From Epilithonimonas sp042695135 (GTDB lineage Bacteria; Bacteroidota; Bacteroidia; Flavobacteriales; Weeksellaceae), in the NCBI RefSeq assembly GCF_042695135.1, contig NZ_CP170547.1:1860001-1924000 (forward strand): DNA of 64,000 bases, written 5' to 3'. Below are positions 24,306-34,842 of this stretch, piece by piece; within the stretch, counting starts at the first letter, position 1, and each line of letters starts with the position of its first letter. The notes under the pieces are model-generated. The model was not told the DNA's origin and made no database searches. It saw only the letters and a list, made by a program, of their open reading frames with translations. The position numbers were made by a program, and so were the translations under genes.

Positions 24306-24352
24306 ATAAATTCTTTCAATCACTTAATTGTGATAAACAAGAAAATAACTCA

Positions 24353-25909
24353 ATGAAAAAAACATTATCAACATTAATTATTGCTGCTGTGATGCATTCC
24401 GTTCTAAATGCACAGTCGAATTCCAAACCATCGGAAGAACAGCTTTACCGTCCTGATTTTCACTTCACGCCCAAGAAAGGCTGGATGAACGATCCTAATG
24501 GACTCTATTACAAAGACGGCGTTTACCATCTTTTTTTCCAGTATTATCCCGACGGAAACAAATGGGGACCGATGCATTGGGGACACGCTACAAGCAAAGA
24601 TCTTGTAAAATGGGAAGAACAACCTATTGCTCTTTATCCTGACGATCTAGGCTATATTTTCTCAGGAAGTGCTGTTGTGGATAAAAACAATAATTCCGGT
24701 TTCGGAGATTCCAAAAATAATCCTGTGGTTGCAATCTATACCTATCACAATCCTAAGCTTGAAAAAGAAGGCAAAATCGGTGTAGAATCTCAGGGAATAG
24801 CTTACTCTTTCGACAACAGTAAAACTTGGACAAAATATAATGCAAATCCTGTTCTCAAAAACCCCGGAATCCGTGATTTTCGAGACCCGAAAGTATTTTG
24901 GGATTCCAAAAGACAACAATGGGTGATGGTTTTGGCGGCACAGGACAGAGCACATCTCTATACTTCAAAAAACCTGAAAGACTGGACTTTTCAATCAGAA
25001 TTTGGGAAAGATTTGGGTGGTCACGGTGGCGTTTGGGAATGTCCTGATTTATTTCCATTGAAAGTTGAAGGTTCAAACGAGGAAAAATGGGTACTGATTG
25101 TCAATATCAATCCAGGCGGACCAAACAATGGCTCTGCAGGTCAATATTTTGTCGGAGATTTTGATGGTAAGACATTTAAAACAGATGAGCATTTTACCAA
25201 ACAACTTAACAAAGAAAAAGCAGCCTGGCTGGATTGGGGTAAGGATAATTATGCCAGTGTTTCGTTTGATAATGTTCCGCAGGACAAGAGAATTATCATT
25301 GGCTGGATGAGTAACTGGGAATATGCACAGGAAGTTCCAACAGAAACTTGGAGAAGCAGTATGACCGTGGCAAGGGAAGTTTCCCTCAAAAAAACAAAGG
25401 AAGGTTATATTCTTAAAAATGTTCCTGTTGCTCAGCTGAAAGAATATCAGGGGAAATCAATTAAAAAAAACATCAGTGTAAAAGCTGAAAGCCAACTGAT
25501 CGGTAAATCGGAAATCGACCTAAGCAAATCCGTAATCGACTTGGATTTGAAAAAGATGAGTGCAGGAAAATACACTTTCACTATTAAAAATACCTTGGGG
25601 GAACAATTGACTTTTTGGATTGATAACAAAACAAAAGAACTGTTCATAGACCGTTCCAAATCAGGTAAAACTGGTTTCGGAAAAAATTATGCAAAGCCTG
25701 TTACCAAAGCACCTCTCAAACAGCTATATTCCAGCGTAAAAATGAAGTTGGTTATCGACAAAACTTCCATCGAAATTTTCTTCAACGACGGCGAAAAAGT
25801 TTTGACCGAAATCTTCTTCCCAAACGAAAATTTCTCAGAGCTGACTTTATCGACAGATACAAAAGGAAGTTCTTTGAGCATCAATGCACATCAGCTTAAC
25901 ATCAGATAA
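24353..25909 (+). CDS. GH32 fructan beta-fructosidase (levanase/inulinase type), exported
   Basis: A 518-residue secreted glycoside hydrolase with a signal peptide ending near LNAQ (residue 21). The five-bladed propeller carries the GH32 triad: nucleophile Asp47 in WMNDPNG (44-50), transition-state stabiliser Asp178 in FRDPK, and acid/base Glu229 in ECPDLF. A C-terminal beta-sandwich (about 365-518) completes the family layout. It hydrolyses terminal or internal beta-fructosyl links of levan, inulin or sucrose, most likely releasing fructose in the periplasm. It lies between the sugar porter and the SusC gene in one operon. Linkage specificity cannot be read from the sequence. Confidence 0.95.
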   Translation: MKKTLSTLIIAAVMHSVLNAQSNSKPSEEQLYRPDFHFTPKKGWMNDPNGLYYKDGVYHLFFQYYPDGNKWGPMHWGHATSKDLVKWEEQPIALYPDDLGYIFSGSAVVDKNNNSGFGDSKNNPVVAIYTYHNPKLEKEGKIGVESQGIAYSFDNSKTWTKYNANPVLKNPGIRDFRDPKVFWDSKRQQWVMVLAAQDRAHLYTSKNLKDWTFQSEFGKDLGGHGGVWECPDLFPLKVEGSNEEKWVLIVNINPGGPNNGSAGQYFVGDFDGKTFKTDEHFTKQLNKEKAAWLDWGKDNYASVSFDNVPQDKRIIIGWMSNWEYAQEVPTETWRSSMTVAREVSLKKTKEGYILKNVPVAQLKEYQGKSIKKNISVKAESQLIGKSEIDLSKSVIDLDLKKMSAGKYTFTIKNTLGEQLTFWIDNKTKELFIDRSKSGKTGFGKNYAKPVTKAPLKQLYSSVKMKLVIDKTSIEIFFNDGEKVLTEIFFPNENFSELTLSTDTKGSSLSINAHQLNIR

Positions 25910-25925
25910 AAAAAACTATATCATA

Positions 25926-28900
25926 ATGAAGAAATATAAAATTGCAGTTGCCTTTTGTCTTCTTCCATTTTCCTATGTTTTTGCACAGGAAATTGTCAAG
26001 GGAAAGGTGCTTTCGCCAACTCAGAAACCACTGAGAGGCGTTACCGTTACTGTTTCAGAAACCGGCGCAAGTACAATAACAGATGGCAGCGGAACATTCC
26101 AGATAAATAATTTGAAAAAAGGGAACACGTTGGTTTTCACTTATCCCGATTATTCCACTCAGGAAGTTGTTGTGGATGAGAAAACTATTTTCAATATTGT
26201 TCTTGCCGCCGATAAGGTAAAGAATATTGACGAGGTCGTAGTAACTGGATATACCAAGCAGAAAAAGGCGGACATCACTGGTGCTGTTTCCATCGTTGAT
26301 ATGAAAGATCTGAACAAACAGGGCGAACCCAATCCAATCAAATCATTACAGGGAAGAGTCGCAGGTGTGAATATTTCTACTGATGGCTCGCCTTCCGGTG
26401 GAAATACCAAAGTCCTCATCCGCGGTGTCGGAACTTTGAACAATACAGACCCGCTTTATGTGATAGACGGAGTTCCCACAAAAGCAGGAATGCACGAATT
26501 GAATCCCGCTGACATCGAATCAATGCAGGTGTTGAAAGATGCCTCATCAGCAAGTATATACGGTTCCAGAGCGGCAAACGGCGTCATTATCATTACCACA
26601 AAAAAAGGGAAAAAAGGCAAGATGAGAATCGACCTGAATTATTACACCGCCTTTTCCCAATATGCCAAAAAAACAGAAGTTCTGAATGCAAAACAGTTTG
26701 GACAGGTGCTTTGGCAGGCAAATATCAACGACGGTCTGAATCCTAATACCAACAATCTAAGCTATAATTTTGATTGGGGCGTTCAGAATGGTATTCCGAC
26801 GCTATACAACAGTTTCGTTCCTGAATATCTGGATGCTGCAAAAACCATCAAATCGGCTAATACGAATTGGTACGATGAGGTTTCTCAGACCGGTGTTGCC
26901 AATTCATTGGATGTTTCGGCTTCCAGTGCTTCGGAGAAAGGTTCGTACTACTTCTCGATGGGTTATTATGATAATGATGGCATCGTGAAGCTGACCAATT
27001 TCAAAAGATTGTCTGCACGTGTGAATACCTCTTATAATTTCTTTGATGGAAAATTGAGAATCGGGGAAAATTTCACCTTCAACAAAACCAATGAACTGAT
27101 GGATCCTGGTGTTTTGGACCCAGCTTTGAGAGCGTTACCGATTATTCCTGTTCATACTGTGGATGGGATCGGCTGGGGTGGTCCGGTAGGCGGGATGAAC
27201 GACCGCCAAAACCCTGTTCGACTTTTAGAATATAACAAAGACAACGGCTACCGCTACCAACGGTTTTTTGGAAACGTTTATGTGGAATTGCAACCCGCGA
27301 GAAACCTCACATTGAAATCCAGTTTTGGAATCGATTTTTCCAACTATTATAAAAGAATGCTGCAAAGAAGCTATGTTTCCGGATATCTTCAGAACAAAAC
27401 CAATGCTGTAAATATTGACCAGTCGGATACTGAAAAATGGACCTGGACCAACACTGCTCAATACACTGCCAAAGCTGGAAATCATCATTTTGATTTGTTG
27501 GGTGGAATGGAAATGTACAAAGATACCTACAACAATACGTGGCTCAGAAAAGAAGGATTTCTTATAGAAACACCGGATTATATGTATCCTGATGCCGGAA
27601 CCGGAGATGCCTTTAATGGTGGAAGTTCTACTTATTACAGCTTGTTGTCGTACTTCGGCAAGTTCTCTTATGATTATGACAACCGTTACCTGTTTTCTGC
27701 AACAGTACGTTATGACGGCTCGTCAAGATTCGGAAAGAATAACCGTTTCGGAACATTCCCAGCATTTTCGGCTGGTTGGAGAATCAACAAAGAAGATTTT
27801 GCAGAAAAGGTGATACCATTTTTCTCAGATTTAAGGTTAAGAGCAGGTTGGGGACAGACGGGAAATCAGGAAATCAGTAACTCGGCAGTATATTCCCTTT
27901 ATATTGCCAATTATGCAGGCGGAAATCCGACTTGGGCAACTTCTTATGGAACTGCATATGATATTTCCGGTGTTGGTAGTGGTTTGCTGCCTTCAGGATT
28001 TATTGCTACCCAGACGAAGAATGATGATTTGAGATGGGAAACTACCACACAAACCAACCTTGGTTTGGATTTCGGATTTTTTAATCAGAAGCTGACGGGA
28101 AGTGTAGATGTTTATAAAAAAGATACCCAGGACATTCTTGTGTTACCGCCATATCTGGCTGTGATTGGTGAAGGCGGAAATCGCTGGATCAACGGTGCTT
28201 CTATGGAAAACAAAGGGATAGAGGTTGCTTTGGGATATCAGGACAAAACTGCCGGTGGATTTGGCTACGAGATTTCAGGGAACTTCTCGATGAACCGCAA
28301 TCAAATCACCGAGTTGCCACAATCGGTTATCAATAATTATGGCGGAAATGGGACTACAGATAATATTCTTGGAAGACCGATCAACTCAATGTATGGTTAT
28401 GTTGCCGATGGACTTTTCAGAACGCAGTCCGAAGTTGATAATTCTGCAACTCAATCAGGAAAAGGTCTAGGAAGAATCCGTTATGCTGATTTGAATGGTG
28501 ATGGTACCATAGATGACAAAGACAGAACTTGGATAGGAAACCCAAATCCGGGATTTATGTACGGAATCAATCTTAATTTCTATTTCAAAAACTTCGATTT
28601 ATCAACCTTCTGGCAGGGAATAGGCGATGTGGATGTCATCAATTCCAAAAAGTACCAGACCGATTTTTGGAGCGTAGATGATGTGGGTTCCAACAAAGGA
28701 ACAAGGCTTCTTAATGCGTGGTCGCCACAAAATCCAAACTCTGATATTCCGGCGCTTACAACGGTTGACAGCAATGCGGAATCCAGATTTTCCTCATATT
28801 ATGTAGAGAATGGAAGCTATATGAAATTAAGAGTTTTACAGCTGGGTTACAGTATTCCGAAAGATATTTTGGAGCAATATAAAATTACCAATTTCAGGAT

Positions 28901-29027
28901 TTATATCAGCGCACAGAATCTTCTGACCATCAAATCCAAAAGCTTTACAGGCATCGACCCGGAAACACCGGCTTTCGGTTATCCGCTTCCGTTGACCATC
29001 AATTTTGGAGTTAACCTATCCCTTTAA
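25926..29027 (+). CDS. SusC-like TonB-dependent outer-membrane transporter, fructan locus
   Basis: About 1033 residues from the ATG at 25926; the frame opens earlier, but MKKYKIAVAFCLLPFSYVFAQ is the proper signal peptide. A carboxypeptidase-D regulatory-like domain (about 22-100, GKVLSPTQKPLRGVTV) is followed by a TonB-box region (VKNIDEVVVTGYTKQ), a plug with LQGRVAGVNI and VLKDASSASIYGSRAANGV, and a 22-strand beta-barrel ending in LTINFGVNLSL. It imports fructo-oligosaccharides across the outer membrane with its SusD partner, whose gene starts 17 bp downstream. That SusD gene is frameshifted, which may impair the complex. Confidence 0.93.
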   Translation: MKKYKIAVAFCLLPFSYVFAQEIVKGKVLSPTQKPLRGVTVTVSETGASTITDGSGTFQINNLKKGNTLVFTYPDYSTQEVVVDEKTIFNIVLAADKVKNIDEVVVTGYTKQKKADITGAVSIVDMKDLNKQGEPNPIKSLQGRVAGVNISTDGSPSGGNTKVLIRGVGTLNNTDPLYVIDGVPTKAGMHELNPADIESMQVLKDASSASIYGSRAANGVIIITTKKGKKGKMRIDLNYYTAFSQYAKKTEVLNAKQFGQVLWQANINDGLNPNTNNLSYNFDWGVQNGIPTLYNSFVPEYLDAAKTIKSANTNWYDEVSQTGVANSLDVSASSASEKGSYYFSMGYYDNDGIVKLTNFKRLSARVNTSYNFFDGKLRIGENFTFNKTNELMDPGVLDPALRALPIIPVHTVDGIGWGGPVGGMNDRQNPVRLLEYNKDNGYRYQRFFGNVYVELQPARNLTLKSSFGIDFSNYYKRMLQRSYVSGYLQNKTNAVNIDQSDTEKWTWTNTAQYTAKAGNHHFDLLGGMEMYKDTYNNTWLRKEGFLIETPDYMYPDAGTGDAFNGGSSTYYSLLSYFGKFSYDYDNRYLFSATVRYDGSSRFGKNNRFGTFPAFSAGWRINKEDFAEKVIPFFSDLRLRAGWGQTGNQEISNSAVYSLYIANYAGGNPTWATSYGTAYDISGVGSGLLPSGFIATQTKNDDLRWETTTQTNLGLDFGFFNQKLTGSVDVYKKDTQDILVLPPYLAVIGEGGNRWINGASMENKGIEVALGYQDKTAGGFGYEISGNFSMNRNQITELPQSVINNYGGNGTTDNILGRPINSMYGYVADGLFRTQSEVDNSATQSGKGLGRIRYADLNGDGTIDDKDRTWIGNPNPGFMYGINLNFYFKNFDLSTFWQGIGDVDVINSKKYQTDFWSVDDVGSNKGTRLLNAWSPQNPNSDIPALTTVDSNAESRFSSYYVENGSYMKLRVLQLGYSIPKDILEQYKITNFRIYISAQNLLTIKSKSFTGIDPETPAFGYPLPLTINFGVNLSL

Positions 29028-29044
29028 ATTTTAAAATTAAAACA

Positions 29045-30743
29045 ATGAAAAAATATATACTTCTAACAATAGCCTCCGCATTTTTGCTTGGAACAGCTTC
29101 CTGCAACGATTTTCTAGACAATCAGCCAAGAGGCGTGCTTTCCGAAGCAGATGTGGTGACACCTCAGAATGTCGACGGATTTGTGGTGGCAGCTTATGCA
29201 GCAATGGGGAATGACCATTACGACACACCTTTCAGCCTTTGGCCTTATGGAAATGTGCGCTCAGATGATGCCTACAAAGGCGGTAGCGGAACTAATGATA
29301 TCCAGACCTTTCACTTTTTTGAAATCTCCAATAACATCCGTTCAGATTTTGGCGAATTGGATCGTCTTTGGTCCCTGAATTATGTCGGAATAGGAAGATG
29401 CAACAAAGCAATTGCCGCATTAAACCAGCTTTCCGATGCTCAATATCCAAACAAGCAGAAGCGGCTTGCTGAAATGAAGTTTGTAAGAGGTCATTTTTAT
29501 TTTTTACTTAAAGAACTTTTCAAATATGTGCCTTATGTGGACGAAAATACGCCGATTGATGATTATCCTAAAATCTCCAACCGTGCAAAAACAGATCAGC
29601 AGCTTTGGGACGCAATAGCTTCCGATTTTGAATTTGCAGCCGCAAATCTCCCATCAACGCAATCCGAAGTAGGAAGACCAAAGAAAACTGCGGCATACGC
29701 TTATCTTTCCAAAGTAAGATTGTACCAGGCGTATGAGCAGGACGATAATTATACGGTGACTCAAATCAATCCGATAACGCTTCAGAAATCTATTGACGCG
29801 GCCAATCAGGTGATTGGAAATTATACATTGGAATCAGATTTTGGGTACAATTTCCTTCCGGGAACGCACGAAAACGGTCCGGAATCCGTTTTTTCCATTC
29901 AATATTCCGACAACGACGGAACACTTTTCGGGAGACTGAATTACGGCGATGTGCTGTCTTTGCCACAAGGTTTGGGCTGTTGTGATTTTCACAAGCCAAG
30001 CCAGAATCTGGTGAATGCTTTCAAGACAACACCCCAGGGATTACCGATGTTCGATACCTATAACGACACAGATTTGAATTACAATCAGCTTAATAATTAT
30101 AAAGTTGATCCAAGACTTTACCATACTGTTGCATTGCCTGGATTGCCCTGGAAGTACGAGGAAAATAAAATCTATCAGGAAAGCTGGAACCGAAGCCCTG
30201 GAACTTACGGTTACTACGCTTCATTAAAGGAAAATGTACCGGTAGGCTGTGGTTGTACTGTGAATGTGGACCCTTTTTTATGGCAATTCCAAAAACAGAA
30301 TCATCATCCGTTATTCCGATGTTTTGCTGATGAAAGCCGAAGCGCTAATCGAGCTTGGACAAATTGATGCAGCGTTGCCACTAATTAATCAGGTAAGACA
30401 GCGTGCTTCGAACAGTACTGTTTTAACCGGAAGCTATACCACCAACAATCTTATCAGCCAATATCAGCCGGGTGTCAATTGCACTTGGAATCAGGATTTT
30501 GCAAGAAAAGCTTTGAGATGGGAACGCAGAATGGAATTTGCTATGGAAGGCAGCCGTTTCTTCGATCTTGTAAGATGGGGAATTGCTACAACGACTATGA
30601 ACACTTATTATTCCGTTGAAAAGACAAAACGGTCTTATTATTCTCAAGCAGGATTTGACCACGGAATTGAAGAATATTGTCCTATTCCATTGGCTCAGAT
30701 CAACTTCAGCCAAGGCTTATATAAACAAAATAATGGTTATTAA
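29045..30743 (+). pseudogene. SusD-like lipoprotein, broken by a single frameshift
   Basis: Reading begins MKKYILLTIASAFLLGTASC (lipobox Cys20) and runs as a normal SusD (TPR-type helices, MKFVRGHFYFLLKE) to ...NVDPFLWQF, where it leaves frame and ends at 30367. The true continuation, YGNSKNRIIIRYSDVLLMKA and the C-terminal third, lies in the next frame (to 30743). The switch falls in a run of six T at about 30274-30279; removing one T restores a 565-residue SusD. This could be a sequencing indel, a recent mutation or, less likely, slippage. It follows SusC by 17 bp and would bind fructan chains at the surface. Confidence 0.85.
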
Positions 30744-30756
30744 AAATTCGACAGAT

Positions 30757-32151
30757 ATGAAAACAATATTTAATAAATTTCAAATACTCATCCTGTTGCT
30801 GATTTCTACAATATTGATATGGTCTTGCGACAACGGGAGAGAGGACGGACTGGTAACGGATGTTTCGGTGAATATTTCTTCCTTTAAAGTAAACGGCTTT
30901 TTAGGAGAAATTGATAATAAAAATGATAAGATCACGGTTACAATGCCTTATGGAACAGCTTTAAAAGCTTTGTCTGCGGTCATAGAAATTCCGCAAAGTG
31001 CAGTGGTTTCTCCTGCTTCTGGAACAACGCAGGATTTTTCTCAACCCATAAAATACCGTGTACAAAACGGGAATATTTACAAAGATTATCAAGTTGTGGT
31101 TCAGGCTCAGGTGCCAATCATCAGTTTTAAAATCAATGGATTATCGGCAACCATTAATCATTCCAGCAAAACGATTTCACTCACGATGCCGGAAGGAACC
31201 AATTTGACGGCTTTGCAACCTACAATCGAAGTGGCAAATGGAGTGAATATCAATCCTGCGTCAGGAGCAACCATCAATTTTAGCAGCCCGGTTAAGTTCA
31301 CGGTTTCTAATTCAAACCTGACTGAAATCTATACTGCAACAGTAACTACGCCTGTTTCGGGACCAAGCGTCGCATTTCTTGGAACAGCCGCCAACAGAAC
31401 AGGTCTGACTAATCCTGATGAAATCGCAGCTTCTGACTGGCTATTTGGAAAATTTTCCGGAGCGGTTTATGTTTCAATGACAGATGTTGCGAGCGGAGCA
31501 GCCAATCTTACAGGAATCAATGTCATCTGGTGGCATTTTGATTCCGCTACCGCTTTACCGGGTGAGGCACTGAATGCAAATGTGACTTCCAAAATCAAAA
31601 CCTATCTGAATGCGGGCGGAAATATTCTCCTGACAGGATTTGCTGCTCAATACGTGGATGCTCTGGGAATTGTGCCTTCAGGAAAAGGACCTAACAACGT
31701 TTTCGGAGATTTCTTACCGAACGGATTTGTAGATGCGGGAAGTGATTGGGGAATTTCTTTTAAAGGTCACGAAACACACCCTGTTTTTGAAGGGCTTCAG
31801 ACTTATGAATCCGGAAAAGCTAATTTTCTTCAGAAAGGAACCTTCCGATTGAATCATACAGCGTGGTGGTTCTTGCCGGATTGGGGTGGTTATGTGAATG
31901 GAGCCGGATGGAGAACGCAAACAGGAGGAAACAACCTAGCCAGTGAAGCTTGGGACAATACTCTGGATGGACGTGTTGCGGTGGCCGAATTTCCGGGAGG
32001 AACTGCCAATAAAAAGTGTATCACCATCTCAATGGGTGCTTACGACTGGTACAACGAAACCTCGAATGGAACCCCAAGCCAGCCGAACGGCTTTTTGGAT
32101 AACATCAAAAAAATCACGGAGAACAGCCTTAATTATCTTGTAACGAATTAA
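30757..32151 (+). CDS. Surface glycan-binding lipoprotein with DUF5018 repeats and DUF4960
   Basis: About 464 residues from the ATG at 30757; the longer open frame upstream overlaps SusD and lacks a signal. A lipoprotein signal ends at IWSC (Cys24). Two tandem beta domains of about 85 residues (starting NISSFKVNGFLGE and ISFKINGLSATI, each closing with PASG and FS.P(I/V)K) are DUF5018-type repeats. The C-terminal ~230 residues are DUF4960 (VAFLGTAANRTG, closing GAYDWYNE and ITENSLNYL). BT1761 in the B. thetaiotaomicron levan locus occupies the same place and binds levan. The C-terminal domain resembles the T9SS protein at 18220. Confidence 0.82.
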   Translation: MKTIFNKFQILILLLISTILIWSCDNGREDGLVTDVSVNISSFKVNGFLGEIDNKNDKITVTMPYGTALKALSAVIEIPQSAVVSPASGTTQDFSQPIKYRVQNGNIYKDYQVVVQAQVPIISFKINGLSATINHSSKTISLTMPEGTNLTALQPTIEVANGVNINPASGATINFSSPVKFTVSNSNLTEIYTATVTTPVSGPSVAFLGTAANRTGLTNPDEIAASDWLFGKFSGAVYVSMTDVASGAANLTGINVIWWHFDSATALPGEALNANVTSKIKTYLNAGGNILLTGFAAQYVDALGIVPSGKGPNNVFGDFLPNGFVDAGSDWGISFKGHETHPVFEGLQTYESGKANFLQKGTFRLNHTAWWFLPDWGGYVNGAGWRTQTGGNNLASEAWDNTLDGRVAVAEFPGGTANKKCITISMGAYDWYNETSNGTPSQPNGFLDNIKKITENSLNYLVTN

Positions 32152-32162
32152 TATCAAAATCA

Positions 32163-33704
32163 ATGACAATCAGAAAAATATATTTAGCATCTGTGATGGC
32201 TCTGGCAACATTTTCCTGCCAAAATAATGATTCAGTGACAGATGTGAATCCGGAGGATATTTTCAAACAGACGAATATCTTTCCGCAGCCGCCCAATCAG
32301 TGGATGGAAAGTACTAATCCTTATTACACAGCCGGTTATGTCGGCGATGTAATGCCGTATTACGAAAACGGAAAATTTCATCTTTTCTTTCTGCACGATG
32401 CTAAAACCAAACCTGCAGGCGAAGGATTTCACGATATTCATAGCTTTGAGACGACCAATTTCAAGGATTTTACTTATCAAGGGAGGCAAATTCCCTACGG
32501 GACAGCTTCTGAACCTGATTTTGGTGTAGGAACAGGAAGTCTGGTGAAAGTCGGGAATACGTATTATTACTATTACACAGGGCATAATGAGATTGCTTCG
32601 TTTTTATCGGGTAATCCGAGGGAAAGTGTGCTTCTGGCAACGAGTACCGATATGAAAAACTGGACGAAAGTGAAGGATTTTAAAATCACTGCTCCGGCTG
32701 GTTATTATGATTATGAATTCAGAGATCCGCACGTTTTTTTCAATACAGAAGACGGAAAATACTGGATGCTGGTTTCTGCGCAGACTTCAGCCAAAAAAGC
32801 GGTTGTGCTGAAATTTACTACAACCAATCCTGCAAGCGGAAACTGGTCGGTGGAAAATCCTATTTATACGACAACTTCTTCAGAAAATTATATTATGCTG
32901 GAATGTCCGGACCTTTTCAAAATGGGTAATTACTGGTATCTTGTTTTCTCCGAAAATTGGAGCAGCAACAGCGGAACGCATTACAGAATAGCCACTTCGC
33001 CAAACGGACCTTGGGCAACACCTGCGAATGACCGATTGGACGGCTCTTATCTCTACGCAGCGAAAACAGTTTCTGACAATACCGACCGTTATCTGGTGGG
33101 CTGGACTGCCCGAAAAGTCCCTGAAAGCAATACGGGCGGAAAAGATTGGGCAGGAAATCTTGTATCGCATCAACTCGTTCAGAATCCGGATGGAACTTTG
33201 GGAGTAAAACCTATTTCTGCCTTGCAGTCTGTATTTGTACAAAATGCTACGCTTTCCGTAGATAAAATTACAGGAAATGCATCTCAGAAGGGGAATAGCT
33301 TTAATCTTTCTGCGAATTCCCAAGTAATGTTCGGGAAGCTTCAGAAAGCCAATCAGATCAGCTTTACCCTGAATGCTGCGGCAAACGGAAAATCAGGATT
33401 CATCCTGGCTCAGGACAATGATGGAAAAAGTGGTTTTAAAATCTCATTTGAACCTTCTTCCAACAGAATTGCAAGTTATATAATGAACGGCGCAAGCGAG
33501 GATCTTGCGAATGCTTATCCGTTATCGGGAATCTCTGAGACCAATTATAATGTAACAGTTTTCATCAGCAATGATGTTTGTGTGGTCTATGTGAATGATA
33601 AAATAGCGTTCAGCAATCGTGTGTACGATATCGTTAACAAAAAATGGAGTATTTTTGGTTCATCAGACAGTTCATTCAGCAATATTAATGTTAAAAATCC
33701 TTAA
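32163..33704 (+). CDS. GH32-family lipoprotein with C-terminal sandwich domain (non-canonical subgroup)
   Basis: A 513-residue lipoprotein (lipobox Cys19 in TFSCQ). The propeller shows GH32 residues in altered surroundings: the usual WMNDPNG is replaced by YVGDVMPYYENG with candidate nucleophile Asp62, FRDP has Asp188, and ECPDLF has acid/base Glu247. The C-terminal ~170 residues resemble the DUF4975-type sandwich attached to this subgroup. The lipid anchor suggests a cell-surface enzyme that trims or cuts fructan before SusC/D import, complementing the exported GH32 at 24353. It follows the binding lipoprotein by 11 bp. The exact bond cleaved is unknown. Confidence 0.85.
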   Translation: MTIRKIYLASVMALATFSCQNNDSVTDVNPEDIFKQTNIFPQPPNQWMESTNPYYTAGYVGDVMPYYENGKFHLFFLHDAKTKPAGEGFHDIHSFETTNFKDFTYQGRQIPYGTASEPDFGVGTGSLVKVGNTYYYYYTGHNEIASFLSGNPRESVLLATSTDMKNWTKVKDFKITAPAGYYDYEFRDPHVFFNTEDGKYWMLVSAQTSAKKAVVLKFTTTNPASGNWSVENPIYTTTSSENYIMLECPDLFKMGNYWYLVFSENWSSNSGTHYRIATSPNGPWATPANDRLDGSYLYAAKTVSDNTDRYLVGWTARKVPESNTGGKDWAGNLVSHQLVQNPDGTLGVKPISALQSVFVQNATLSVDKITGNASQKGNSFNLSANSQVMFGKLQKANQISFTLNAAANGKSGFILAQDNDGKSGFKISFEPSSNRIASYIMNGASEDLANAYPLSGISETNYNVTVFISNDVCVVYVNDKIAFSNRVYDIVNKKWSIFGSSDSSFSNINVKNP

Positions 33705-33707
33705 TTA

Positions 33708-34619
33708 ATGTTCCTTAATAAAAAAATAAATGTGGTCAGTTTCGGAGAGGTGCTCTTCGATGTGTTTGGAGAAGAAAAGAAAATCGGCGGTGCTCCGCTT
33801 AATCTGGCACTCAGAACGGCATCTTTCGGATTTCCGGTGGCGATGATAAGTGCCGTTGGCAATGATGAGGACGGAAAGGTAATTTGTGACTATGCCAGGG
33901 AAAATCTGCTTGATACCAGCGGAATCATCACAACCCAGGATTATGATACAGGTATTGTCCAGGTAACATTGAATGAACGTGGTTCCGCAACTTATGAAAT
34001 CAAATTTCCGTCTGCCTGGGATTTTATTGAAATCAGTAATGATACTTTGAATATCGTTAAAAATGCTGATGTCTTTTTTTACGGAAGCCTTGTCTGCAGG
34101 AATGGCGCTTCAAGAAATACGCTTTTCAGTCTACTGGATTCCAATCCTGAGATGTTTAAGGTTTTTGATGTGAATTTGAGAAAGCCTTTCTACAGTATTG
34201 AACTTCTGGAACAATTGATGAACAAAGCGGATTTCATTAAATTTAATGATGAAGAAATCCTGGAAATTGCCGACGAGTTAGGTTTTAAATCAGAAAATCT
34301 TGAAGAAAATATCCGTTTCATTTCAGAAAAAACCAATACCAATTCTATTTGTGTAACATTGGGAAAACACGGCTCATTACTATTATGGGAAGGTAAAACG
34401 TATCAACACGGCGGTTATCCGGTAAAAGTAGCTGACACTGTTGGTGCAGGAGATTCGTTTCTGTCAAGTCTGATTGCCCAATTGTTATCGAATAGAAAAC
34501 CGGATGAAGCTATGGATTTTGCCAGCGCTGTGGGTGCTATTGTAGCAAGTAAAGCAGGTGCAAACCCCATAATTACTTCATCTGATATTGATATGTTTAC
34601 AAGAAAGACCTTTTCGTGA
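33708..34619 (+). CDS. Fructokinase, PfkB (ribokinase) family
   Basis: A 303-residue cytoplasmic sugar kinase. Residues 10-35 carry the PfkB substrate-binding start (VVSFGEVLFDVFG then IGGAPLNLALR). The C-terminal signature DTVGAGDSF holds catalytic Asp249. It lies 3 bp after the GH32 gene and ends the fructan operon, like BT1757 in the B. thetaiotaomicron levan locus. It should phosphorylate imported fructose to fructose-6-phosphate for glycolysis. The hairpin at 34807-34842 lies about 190 bp downstream. Confidence 0.92.
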   Translation: MFLNKKINVVSFGEVLFDVFGEEKKIGGAPLNLALRTASFGFPVAMISAVGNDEDGKVICDYARENLLDTSGIITTQDYDTGIVQVTLNERGSATYEIKFPSAWDFIEISNDTLNIVKNADVFFYGSLVCRNGASRNTLFSLLDSNPEMFKVFDVNLRKPFYSIELLEQLMNKADFIKFNDEEILEIADELGFKSENLEENIRFISEKTNTNSICVTLGKHGSLLLWEGKTYQHGGYPVKVADTVGAGDSFLSSLIAQLLSNRKPDEAMDFASAVGAIVASKAGANPIITSSDIDMFTRKTFS

Positions 34620-34806
34620 TCTTAAATTTGGTCCTCTGACGATTCAATATGATGTCTGTTAACTGCTAGGTTAGCTTAGAACAATAAAATAAAATTTTGC
34701 ATGATATACTATCTATCATTTAACATCGAATTATGAAGTGATCCTGTAATAATTCAGATCAGGTTTATTACGCTAAAAAGGATTAATCTGGCACCAAAAA
34801 AACAAA

Positions 34807-34842
34807 AAAATGGCTCAATTTGGATTAAATTGGAGCCATTTT
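34807..34842. terminator. Terminator-like hairpin downstream of the fructan operon
   Basis: AAAATGGCTC (34807-34816) pairs perfectly with GAGCCATTTT (34833-34842), and an inner AATTT/AAATT extends the stem with one bulged G. A-rich sequence on the left and T on the right make it usable in either direction. The T run is short, so the strength is uncertain. Confidence 0.6.

Noticed and set aside
30264..30743. Separate small gene downstream of SusD
   Set aside because: It encodes the missing C-terminal third of SusD in another frame; the overlap and content show one broken gene.
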